DNA of 64,000 nt, taken from positions 868,001-932,000 of the forward strand of contig NW_017265154.1 in assembly GCF_001638985.1 (NCBI RefSeq), given 5' to 3'. This document shows positions 12,133-21,388 of this stretch, one piece after another (the stretch's first letter is position 1; the number at the start of each line of letters is the position of its first letter). The translations under genes and the position numbers were made by a program. The notes beneath the pieces were generated by a model. The model searched no databases. It was not told where the DNA came from and saw only the letters and a list, made by a program, of their open reading frames with translations. Origin of the DNA: Phycomyces blakesleeanus NRRL 1555(-) (lineage: Eukaryota > Mucoromycota > Mucoromycetes > Mucorales > Phycomycetaceae).

Positions 12133-13460
12133 GAGAAGAGAATGGACCTTGAGACTAAAGAAAAGGGCAACAAAAGGAACATGTGGGCTTTATAAGGTGG
12201 TGGGGGGAGGGGGGAGAAATAGTGTGGGGAAATTTTAGACGCGCTATCTGGGTTTCAACCACGTGAAAATGCCACCATGGTTACAAAAAGTTCAGGGTGA
12301 ATACAGTGCAGAAGTGAGGAAGTCAAGGGATGACCAAAGTCTTGTTTAAGTTAGGTTAGACAAGAGGGTAGATGTTAGTACTCTGATGAGTTATATCAAT
12401 TGATTAATTGATTGCTGTTATTTTCTTTCTTATACTATTTGCTTTCAGTTCTTTGTCGACCTAAATTGTTCCGGACTTTGATATACTAATAATATCATTG
12501 ATTTGTGTATATATCACTCTTTTTCATTTTACTTTATTTTCTAGAACAAGGAGTATGGTTCTAGGATCTAAAGAAGGATATGCATTGTAAGCCTTGAAAT
12601 TGATGTGTATTACATCACCATGTATTATAGACAAAACACGGTAATTTGAGTAAAACAAAGGAACCATTATAATTCTGAGCGGCATGACAAAGCAAATATA
12701 GTCAATTTTTGGAAAAATTACCGTCTTTTATGCCTTTCCTAAATTATAGCTGTTTTTTTTTCTCTTTCAAAAAATAAAAAAAAATCATATTATATCCTAT
12801 CTTGTTTTTATTAGTTATTAATATTTCAATTGAATTGCAATTCTTTATAAAAACGAACGCAGCTTTAAAGACACTACAAAATCCATTAAAGAAAAGGAAA
12901 AAAGGGGGAGGGAAAATTTGTTTAAAATTATTGATTAAAAGAGATATTAGGTAACTCGTCCTCTATAAAGATCCACACTATACGAAACTGAGCAATACTC
13001 AGAAAGGTTCCAAGACTTATTTGATTCCGTAATAAAGGGTGGTCTTATCAAGCGGGTGGTATATCCAAAAGGACATAACATATAGCAGATATAACTACCT
13101 TTGCTTCTTTAATAATAAAATTAATAAATTGCTTTATTCTTTTTATAATTATCAATAGCTTATAGTCTGTACTGGCTCAATATATTCAATAATGACAAGG
13201 ACATTTACTTGACCATTTATTTGATCTATAATTTCAAGATAACTTGAAAATAGCTACAAAACTCGACATCAATCCGTACACCAATGAATAATGTAAATCA
13301 TTACAGTATTTATCAAAAGCTCAAATCTTTAGACAATTAGGTATTCGTTTATTATAAAATAGCCCTTTTTTTCTTGTAACAAGTATGTGTGTGTATAAAT
13401 TAATAATAATAATAATAATAAAAAGAGTCAAAATAGAAGATAAACTATAATCTTATTTAT
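12133..13460. other. Intergenic, 5' flank of SCP2 gene
   Basis: About 1.3 kb. The part next to 12132 has a GGTGGGGGGAGGGGGG purine tract (12199-12217), probably promoter sequence. The rest is AT-rich with no ORF I can support, up to the 3' end of the membrane-protein gene. Confidence 0.5.
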
Positions 13461-14864
13461 TCAGGGCAAATATCCGATAATCGTAGCAGCAATGAGACAC
13501 CCGGTTGAGCTGATCAAGAAGATACTAACGAGAGCGTTAGCCCATTTGGTTTCTCCGTTGAAGTTAAACAAAACGCAAAAGATAAAAAACGTAGCAAGTG
13601 GAAGAGGACTGAGGATCCACGCTATTACAAGCCATTCTACTGTACTATGACTGTTATAGTTGGCCCACACACCAATAATTAATGATACTATCATTCCCAG
13701 AAACGTCGAAAGAGCAGATACTTGTATGTCATCAAGCTTAAGCGTGCCATTATCTTCACTCACGCTTTCTCTATCTTCTTCCGTTAAGCTAAGACCATCC
13801 TCTTTAACTATGTCCTCTTCCTCATCATTCTTGTCGTCTTTGATACTAAAAGCCGTTGTTTGCTTGTGTAGGACAATGAGAGAAAATGTCTGAAGAATTG
13901 ACATTGCAGTGTATACAATGATAATAAGCTTGGCCCATCTGTCCCCATCTATATCCATGCATTCGATTGTCGTATAGAACAACTGGCCAATCGTAACAAA
14001 TATTTCAACGTATGAGGTTTCGTCTGTATTATGAACTGTGTCGAGTTGATCTATCATATCTGCTGTCATGTAACGGGCGTCTATTGGCTCTATCCTCCTT
14101 TGATATTCACAAATTGCACCTGGTCCATTGGTAATTATTTCCTCGGTAAGGCATTGGGTACCGCTAGACTCAAACTTATTGCCATAGTCAAAACCGATGA
14201 TTAACGAGCCATTTAAAATACAGTGCTTTGTTTTCTTTGCTTTTTCACGGCCAATTACATGTAAGAAAGCTGCCAAGTAGGCCGCATTATCTTCTTTTCC
14301 AGTATGTATAGAACTTGTCTTCATATCCTTCACTAGTCGATCTCTTAGACGAACAGTATCTAAATGGCGCTTGTAGTATTCAGTCACTTTAGTGCCCTTG
14401 TCTTTTTCTTCCTTGAATTCTGGAGTAGAGGTGTCTGCCGAAAACGATTGATCAGATAAATCTCCCTTGGTTGAATCTTGAGTACTGTTTTCCTTTGTCG
14501 TGACTTCTTTAGACTTGCTTTCTTTCTCGTAATCTTTTAACAAGGATTGGTATTGAGTGATACCGAGTATTCTATCCCCATAGAATGCTTTATACACAGA
14601 TCCAACTGCCAGACCAATACCGCCGGAAGGGTATATCAGTGCCATGAAACGTCGATAATTTGTAGACAACTCGGTTATCCCAGTTCTAGGTCGAAGAGTT
14701 ACGACATGTGTCATGTAGCCAAGCAGAATAGTTCGCAGGATTGAAACGATGGGCAAACTACTAAGTAGCTGATTGATCTCTTGCTGTATCGGTGGGGCAT
14801 AACATTTTGGTATAAAAGCCAATAATGAAACATATAAAAGGAATTGTAACCTTTGTAGACCCAT
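13461..14864 (-). CDS. Multi-pass membrane protein of unknown function, tandem paralog 1
   Basis: A single-exon gene of 467 residues in an otherwise intron-rich region. An N-terminal hydrophobic stretch ending in PKCYA looks like a cleavable signal peptide. Two hydrophobic segments follow (LPIVSILRTILLGYM and YPSGGIGLAVGSVYKAF), then a roughly 200-residue polar loop rich in Lys, Glu and Ser with conserved Cys (KKTKHCILNGSL, GTQC, GAICEYQ). The C-terminal half has four more membrane segments (WAKLIIIVYTAMSILQTFSL, FLGMIVSLIIGVW, a WLVIAWILSPLPL segment and a final ISSTGCLIAATIIGYLP), with an acidic EEEDIVKEDG loop between. I know no family name. The neighbour at 15881-17293 is a paralog, alike along its whole length. 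A transporter or receptor-like role is only a guess. Confidence 0.85.
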   Translation of the reverse strand: MGLQRLQFLLYVSLLAFIPKCYAPPIQQEINQLLSSLPIVSILRTILLGYMTHVVTLRPRTGITELSTNYRRFMALIYPSGGIGLAVGSVYKAFYGDRILGITQYQSLLKDYEKESKSKEVTTKENSTQDSTKGDLSDQSFSADTSTPEFKEEKDKGTKVTEYYKRHLDTVRLRDRLVKDMKTSSIHTGKEDNAAYLAAFLHVIGREKAKKTKHCILNGSLIIGFDYGNKFESSGTQCLTEEIITNGPGAICEYQRRIEPIDARYMTADMIDQLDTVHNTDETSYVEIFVTIGQLFYTTIECMDIDGDRWAKLIIIVYTAMSILQTFSLIVLHKQTTAFSIKDDKNDEEEDIVKEDGLSLTEEDRESVSEDNGTLKLDDIQVSALSTFLGMIVSLIIGVWANYNSHSTVEWLVIAWILSPLPLATFFIFCVLFNFNGETKWANALVSIFLISSTGCLIAATIIGYLP

Positions 14865-15880
14865 TGTATAAATATAAACAAACAGATCTTAGAAAGGGAG
14901 TACTGCTTGGTAATGTTTAACTAGGAAAACAATACTTTTTTTTATAGGTAGCAATGATACTTATACATATATATATCTTAAATCCTTAGAGGCTTGAGAT
15001 AAGATTTAAAGGCTTGGAAACAAGATGTTGAGGACATGTATTATGTCGGAGTATGCTGAATAATTATTTGATGTCTTATTAAAAAAAACTCAAATACAAC
15101 CTACAGTAGAATTGTACTTTGGCTTTTGTTATATTGAAATAGGTGTCTTTTCCCAGTAAATATGCTATAATATATTGCACTTATATATTGCAGTTTTTCT
15201 TTTTTTAAAAAAAAGAATGCAAAGAAAAACCAAATACAATAAAATCAGAAGCCCAATGGTTTAATTAATAACTGCTTTTTGAGAGGCTTACAAGTAACGA
15301 TTGTCGCAGGTTTAATACTATATTGAACTCAGAGATAATAGTCATTATAAAGTTTGGCGGGAACAAGTCCTAATGGCCATGATTCTAAGCTTATGGTATA
15401 CATAAAACAGAAACTCGTTTTCAAATATTCTACAAAGCCCATTGATGTAAGTGTAACATTTTACAACCTCTACTGTCCCATGGTAACACCTCCTTAAGCC
15501 TGTACATTCTCACTTGGCTATAATAATTGTTACTATACTCTTGGACGAGAGAGAGAATTAATGTTCAAATGGGAGGTTCAGATGGAATGGTTTGGAAATA
15601 TTATCTAATAGTGGTTACCACCATAAACGCTCTTCATTACATCGTAATAAAACTCAACAACAGCAACAAAGGATTAAGATTATTCGATCAAAAATCCGTA
15701 AAACGCATATGACACTATGTACTCCCTTTATTTATTTTATAACAGATCAGAATGGGGTTTGGTTTTGGGTTTGATTTTTGTTTTAGTACAACGCGAATTA
15801 TAAGTTGATAAAAAAAAAGAGGGTAGGAAATGAATTATTGGATCATTTTTGCAGTATCCAAAAATTGTACCAACAATAAA
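14865..15880. other. Intergenic spacer between the tandem paralogs
   Basis: About 1 kb holding the promoter of the first paralog and the 3' flank of the second. A block at 14996-15015 contains a GATAAG element followed by ATTTAAAGGCTT, and a near copy lies upstream of the second paralog. No other gene is supported. Confidence 0.5.
14996..15015 (-). promoter_or_regulatory. Candidate GATA-type promoter block, paralog 1
   Basis: On the plus strand GAGATAAGATTTAAAGGCTT, about 130-150 bases before the start codon of the 13461-14864 gene. GATAAG matches the WGATAR site of fungal GATA factors. A close copy sits at a similar distance before the second paralog. Confidence 0.4.
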
Positions 15881-17293
15881 TCATCCATCTGAGCAAATAA
15901 AGAGAATAATAAAGGTTATAGTGAACGTACAGTCCACAAGGAAACCACAATAAGGAGTCAATGAGAGAAAGAAGACAATGAGAGCAAAAGCAATAAAAAC
16001 AAGAGGACTAATAATCCAGAATATCACAAACCATTTTGCTATACTATAGCTGCTATAGTCAGCCCATACACCAACAACCATGAACAATATGATTCCCATA
16101 AGTGTAGATAGCACGGCAACATCGCTAAGTTCAAGTATGTCATAAACTCCATTCAAGTAATGTGGGAGTAGTATTTCCCTTTTAGGACCGAAATATATAC
16201 GATTTGCGTTGGGGTCAGCATCATCCTTGATACTAAAGGCTGCCGTTTGCTTGTGTAGCACAACGAGAGAAAATGTCTGAAGGACTGACATTGCAGTGTA
16301 TATAATGCTAATAAGCTTGACCCATCTGTCTCCGTCTATATTCATACATTCAACCGTGGTATAGAACAGCTGGCTGATTGTAACAATTATCTCAACGTAT
16401 GAGCTACCGTCTATGTTATGAGCTGTCTCGAGCTGGTCTATCATATCGACTGTCATATAACGGGCATTTGCTGGACGTAACTTTCCTTGATTTATGCACA
16501 CTGCCCCAGGGCCAACAACGGTTATATACTCGGTTCTACGTGAGACTCTGCAATGATCTTCTGAATAGTCATGACTATAACCGATATACAAAGAGTCATT
16601 TAGGAGACAGTGCTTTGTTTTCTTTGCTTTTTCGGGACCAATTATATGTAGAAAGGCAGCCAAATAGGGTGAATTGTCGTCTTCGGCAATCTCGATATCC
16701 TCTACCTCCATATCTTGAAATAGACGATCCCTTAGCTGAAGAACTTTTGAACGCTGCTCTATAGATATAATTTCATCGATGTCATTGAGATGTTGATTGT
16801 CACCGCGATTGTAATGGTTTATAGGGCGTTTAGATGTAGATGTACTGGCCAAGAGGGGAGAACTTGATGGAGACATACGGAATAAGTTTCGATGTTTTAT
16901 GCGAATCTCGTGTAAGCTATCTTGATCAATGTCTCTAGTGGTCGGGTTCTCTTTTTCATATCTTCTTAAAAGAGGTTTGTATTGTGCAATCCCGAGTATT
17001 TTATCTCCACAAAATGCTTTGTACATTGAAACCGCTGCTACTCCTATTCCAATGGAAGGGCATAATAGAGCTAAAATGCGTCGTTGGAAACCATTGTTGT
17101 TAGGCATGCCTTTTTTAGGTCGCATCGTTATGATATAGGTTAGGTAACTAAAGAGAGCAGCTTGTAAGAACAGGACTATAGGTAATTTACTGATTGGTTC
17201 AGTATCATCTTGCTGACTTGGAGAAGCAAGACATTTGGGTATAAAGGTCGATAATGAAATATGTAGAATAAATTGTAATCTTTGTCGACGCAT
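15881..17293 (-). CDS. Multi-pass membrane protein of unknown function, tandem paralog 2
   Basis: A single exon of about 470 residues. An in-frame ATG at 17341 exists, but the start at 17293 (MRRQRLQFILHISLS) is preferred because it aligns with MGLQRLQFLLYVSLL of the first paralog. The layout is the same: signal peptide ending PKCLA, two N-terminal hydrophobic segments, a variable polar loop containing the conserved KAKKTKHCLLNDSL and GPGAVC elements, then the block ARYMTVDMIDQLETAHNIDG and four C-terminal membrane segments. The polar loop is the most diverged part; the ...VEIIVTISQLFYTTVECMNIDGDRW core is nearly unchanged. This argues for an old duplication under constraint. The C-terminus ends FIICSDG-like at TGA 15881-15883 and differs from paralog 1. 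Confidence 0.82.
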   Translation of the reverse strand: MRRQRLQFILHISLSTFIPKCLASPSQQDDTEPISKLPIVLFLQAALFSYLTYIITMRPKKGMPNNNGFQRRILALLCPSIGIGVAAVSMYKAFCGDKILGIAQYKPLLRRYEKENPTTRDIDQDSLHEIRIKHRNLFRMSPSSSPLLASTSTSKRPINHYNRGDNQHLNDIDEIISIEQRSKVLQLRDRLFQDMEVEDIEIAEDDNSPYLAAFLHIIGPEKAKKTKHCLLNDSLYIGYSHDYSEDHCRVSRRTEYITVVGPGAVCINQGKLRPANARYMTVDMIDQLETAHNIDGSSYVEIIVTISQLFYTTVECMNIDGDRWVKLISIIYTAMSVLQTFSLVVLHKQTAAFSIKDDADPNANRIYFGPKREILLPHYLNGVYDILELSDVAVLSTLMGIILFMVVGVWADYSSYSIAKWFVIFWIISPLVFIAFALIVFFLSLTPYCGFLVDCTFTITFIILFICSDG

Positions 17294-17448
17294 TATGTAG
17301 GCATAAAAAAAGAAGAACAAATGATAGAAAGAAACGCACATTTGTCTCGTGTTTTTACTACAATATTTATTTGTTTTTTTGTTTGTTTGTTTTGTTTTTT
17401 ACTTTTAGAGTAACAATAGTATTGGTTTTATACACAATCATATAATCT

Positions 17449-17468
17449 GGGATAAGATTTAAGGCTTA
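17449..17468 (-). promoter_or_regulatory. Candidate GATA-type promoter block, paralog 2
   Basis: On the plus strand GGGATAAGATTTAAGGCTTA, 156-175 bases before ATG 17293. It matches the block before paralog 1 over about 16 bases, with one base missing from an A run. Confidence 0.4.
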
Positions 17469-18348
17469 TAAACCTAAATATACATATATCAGTGAGAATT
17501 ATTATGCTCATCAATTCTAAAGATACAAAATAAGTTCAAGATAGCTATAATATAGCTGTCGTTTTACTTTATGTTATTTAATATCGAAATCGCAGGTAGC
17601 TTATATATATATATAGTTTGAAGAATGAGTGGTGAAATACACTACAAAATAAAATTTTTATGTGAGAAATTGCTCTCATTAATAATTGCTTATTGACAAA
17701 CTTTAGAGCAATTAGCAAAACAAGTGTATTGTGCTTTTATACACAAGTTAGAGTTCTCTTTGAACTCAGTAGAAAGGACTATTAAAGGCTTTTTTGGTTT
17801 GAGATTTTACTATGGGAAAAAGAGTACTGATTCTGATGCGAATTTTATCTATTTTTGAAAACAAAAGTCGGCAACGGAACCATCATATTTTTTTTCCGTT
17901 TGTTTTGTTTTGAATACTTCTCTGTCACTAGATATAAATATTATAATAGTTAGAATTAGACTCTATTATATTCATCAAAGGAACCATAAAAAAAGTCAGT
18001 GTTTTGATGGGCCAAGCTTGTCATTCAAACATAAAATTCATGTTTGCAAAATAAAAGTAAAAATAAAATGGCCCTCTAATACCTATACCCTTTAACTCAT
18101 GGTAATTTATTGTGAGGTACAAACCAATTTTGTAGGATAAAGGATAAAGAAGCTGATTAATTTGATCAAAATACGAAACGAAAAGGTTTGATGATATTAC
18201 TTAAAATATTAATATCGTTTGAAGTCTGAGAAATTGATTTGCTTTGACAGCAAAAATAATGAATTGTATGAGTATTTAAGATCCAAAATCACACTCTCAC
18301 ACACATATATATATATATATATTCCTTTAGATTATTATTGCTTTTGTA

Positions 18349-18352
<4 letters not shown>

Positions 18353-18393
<41 letters not shown>

Positions 18394-18549
18394 TAATAAT
18401 ATTATTATTATTGCTATAAACCAGAATGCAAAGTAACTAATATAAAACTTTACTTGTAGCCAAGGAAATATATAAACCAATGGCACAACATACAAAAAAA
18501 CGAATGGTAAAAAAAGGTCGTGTATATAAAATGAAAAATAAAAGAGGGA

Positions 18550-18586
<37 letters not shown>

Positions 18587-18617
18587 GTATTGTATTGTAT
18601 TGTATTGTATTGTATTG
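18353..18617. repeat. Microsatellite cluster (AT)n, (GT)n, (TTGTA)n
   Basis: An AT run at about 18353-18390, a GT run at about 18552-18585 and then six copies of TTGTA to 18617, all in the 3' flank of the acyl-CoA oxidase gene. Confidence 0.9.
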
Positions 18618-18755
18618 TGTGATCTATATTTACTATGTGCAGATCTATGTGTAATTTGATAAGTTTGTTTTGTTGACTTCAGGGCATATCATATTAACGG
18701 TGTAACGCTGAATTCCCAGAAATGAATAAATACTCGGCACCATTTTGATTTTTTC

Positions 18756-21388
18756 TTATAACTTGGAAGCAACCTGGAGAAGACCATCCTGTCTCCAGCG
18801 ACCTTCGGCCTGACCTTGGGAGATAAGAGGCTTGATGCACTCTTCGTAACCCTGGACAACCTGGGTGTGGTTCAAGGGTTCTCTCTCGGCCATCTGGGTC
18901 ATGGCCTCGTAGACCTTACCGTCGTATTTACCAAGTGCAGAGTGAAGGAAGTAATCAGGAAGAGCAAAGGCATCAACAAGTCCGACTGCGTTGGGGCGGA
19001 TTTCGTCGAGCAATGAAATGACCTGGGCTTTGAGCATGGCAGTCTGTTCGGAAGACAGATAGCCGGGCAACAAGAACTCGGCCAACTCCTGCTCCATGGT
19101 ATAAAGAGCGAACAGAGCACTGAGGGTCTTGAGGACGTTTGAGATAGGGCGGCGCTCGGGGGTAGAGAGCGAGGCATCGGCCTGGAGACCGATGATGAAG
19201 TTTCGGACGAGGACGAACTGGCAGTGAGCCTTTGAGATTCTGGCAATCTCGACCAACATCGAGTTCCAGGTGCGGCCGTGACGGTCGATCTGCTCGGCAA
19301 CCTGTGCGATACCATAGGCAGCGCGGAAACCGAATGCGGACAAGATAAGCTCAGGGTTGAGGAAATCGGCGGGTTTTGTGGCAGGGCACTTGGCCTTGGG
19401 GTTCTCGAGATACTGAGTAAGGTAGGTGATGGTTTGGTTGTATTCGGATGGCACAGCCTTTCCGGCAACAACATTGCGGAATGTCTTGAGGAGGTATCGG
19501 GAGGTTTGTTGGGTGAGGATGTAGTTGTCACCTTCCCAGGTGACGTTGGGGAGGTAGTCCTGGTAGAACTGGCCAAGACCAGAGAAGTTGCTGTAACCGT
19601 GGCCTCCGCAGGCACGTCTGCAATCTTCGATAGAGCTGATGGCCATAGTGGTAGTCAAACTCTTGAGACCAGACGAACTGGCGTGCAGATCGGCAAGGAG
19701 GTCAAAGTTGCCGTTCTTCATGGCTTCCTGGTTCAGGTCGTAGAGACGGAGCATCTCACGGCCAGTGAAGAAGAAGGCATATGTGGCAGCAACAGCGGGC
19801 AAGAGACGGTACTGCTGCATGGTGTAGTCAATGACAGGAGTCTCGATAATCTTGTTGTCCCACTTGCGAGGGTTGGCAGCATCCACGAACTGCTGGCGAA
19901 CAGCAGAGTAACGGATGGCAATAGTGGTAGCCTTGGCGAGAGCAAAGCGAGAGCCTATAATGAATTATCCCATTTAAATATGAGTATCAATTTCATTCTC
20001 TCTATTTTCCTTTTGCTTTCATTATTTCCTTCTCCATGCCTTTGAATATATATATATATATATATACTGTTTTCTCTTTTTCCTTTTTTTTCCTATTCCT
20101 ATTCATTGTTCTCGCTATCAAAATAAGAGACAACCTTACCCATAACAATGTTGGCTCTGACGAATACCATGGTACCGTACGACAACTTGGCATTAGGTGG
20201 CTTTACATATTCTCCACTTCCGGCCTTAACCTTGGAGTACTTTGCGAGGAATGCGACGTGGGGAATACGGTAATGCTCGAACATGATGAAACCATTGTCG
20301 ACGGTGTTGAAACCAAACTTGGGACCAATGTCACCAACAGTGATTCCCTTCAAGGGACGGTGGTCCTGAAGACTACGGATCTGGACACAAAAGGGGTGGG
20401 GTCCAAAGTCCTTTCCGTTTGTGATAAGACGAGCCATGACAATGGCGTGTGTGGCAGCCTTACCAAGGCCACCGATCCACCACTTGGATGATGTCAAGGT
20501 AGGTGAATGGATTTCGAACTCGTTTGTCTCGGGAATGTAAGTAGCGGTTGTCTCAAGACCTTGGACATTAGATCCGTGACCCAACTTTTTTTTTGATAAT
20601 TAAAATATTACAAGGTAAAATTGAATAAGTTTTTGCTTTTAAAATATTTCATAGTTACTACTATTAATACTAATACTGATACTGATACTGATACTGATAC
20701 TGATACTATTCCAATATAATATATTTATTTAATATTAGAAAATCCTACCTCAGTCTGAGCATAACAACCAATGATGTGATGCTTGAGTGCGGGCTCCAAA
20801 AAGAGCTTTTTCTGTTCGTCGGTTGTTTGGGTTCTGAGGGTAGGGATGAACATGTTGTAGTGGAGAGTGAACTAATAAGAAACCAAGGAATAAGTACACA
20901 ATTCTGTTTTTTGCTTTTTGTTTTCTTCTTGGGTACTTCAATGATACTTACAGGAGTTGATTGATCGAACAAAAAGTTTGCGATTTGTGTCTCGGTTTCA
21001 CTCCACTTTTGCTCCCTGAAAGAAATACATAGTAAAATTAGTAAAGAGAAGGGAATTATTGTTATCTGATGGCTTCGGATTAATTTCTATTGTTTTTTTT
21101 TCTTATTACTTACTTTACCAACTCGGTCAGACGTCTGTCCTTCCAGAGAGAGGTAGAGATCTTCTCTTCGCGACTTTGGTAGTAACGGTTGGTCTTATCG
21201 AATGCAGGCTCGGACTCAAGGACCTCTGTGATCTGGGTCATCTTGTCGAGCCACTTCTTTGTGTACATGAATCTGGACAGGTCCTTAACATCGAAACTGG
21301 TCTTTGCACGCTCAGCGGCCAAAAGAAGTTCACCAGAGGGACCTTTGGGAGCAAGGTCAGGGAATCGAGTGGGGATATTGTTGGACAT
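18756..21388 (-). CDS. POX1: Peroxisomal acyl-CoA oxidase (SKL)
   Basis: A five-exon gene: a first exon from 21388 (MSNNIPTRFPDLAPKGPSGE), two short exons near 20955-21016 and 20752-20873, one at about 20143-20586 and a long last exon at 18756-19953. Landmarks are CYAQTELGHGSNVQGLETTA (FAD and substrate contacts), SSKWWIGGLGKAATHAIVMA, and the region EDCRRACGGHGYSNFSG with TWEGDNYILTQQTSRY. The catalytic Glu of this family lies in that WEGDN motif. The C-terminal half is the second helical domain. It ends LLQVASKL, a type-1 peroxisomal signal. The enzyme makes trans-2-enoyl-CoA and H2O2 in the first step of peroxisomal beta-oxidation. The last exon uses strongly biased C/G-ending codons, as in highly expressed genes, and this creates long antisense ORFs. 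Confidence 0.95.
20664..20708. repeat. Hexamer repeat (ACTGAT)n in acyl-CoA oxidase intron
   Basis: About six ACTGAT/ACTAAT copies within the third intron of the acyl-CoA oxidase gene. Confidence 0.85.

Larger units (their letters stand above)
17294..18755. other. Intergenic, 5' flank of paralog 2 and simple repeats
   Basis: About 1.45 kb. The first 200 bases carry the paralog 2 promoter, including the shared GATAAG block at 17449-17468. Beyond it the DNA is AT-rich and ends in microsatellites. No ORF is supported. Confidence 0.5.

Noticed and set aside
16399..16764. 121-codon plus-strand ORF
   Set aside because: Antisense to the second membrane-protein paralog, with no supporting features.
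18899..19615. 238-codon minus-strand ORF overlapping acyl-CoA oxidase in another frame
   Set aside because: Ser/Pro/Thr-rich shadow of the same biased exon; the true frame carries all oxidase motifs.
19278..20045. 255-codon plus-strand ORF opposite acyl-CoA oxidase
   Set aside because: It is antisense to the strongly codon-biased last exon, has no recognisable domain, and such shadow ORFs are expected from C/G-ending codons.
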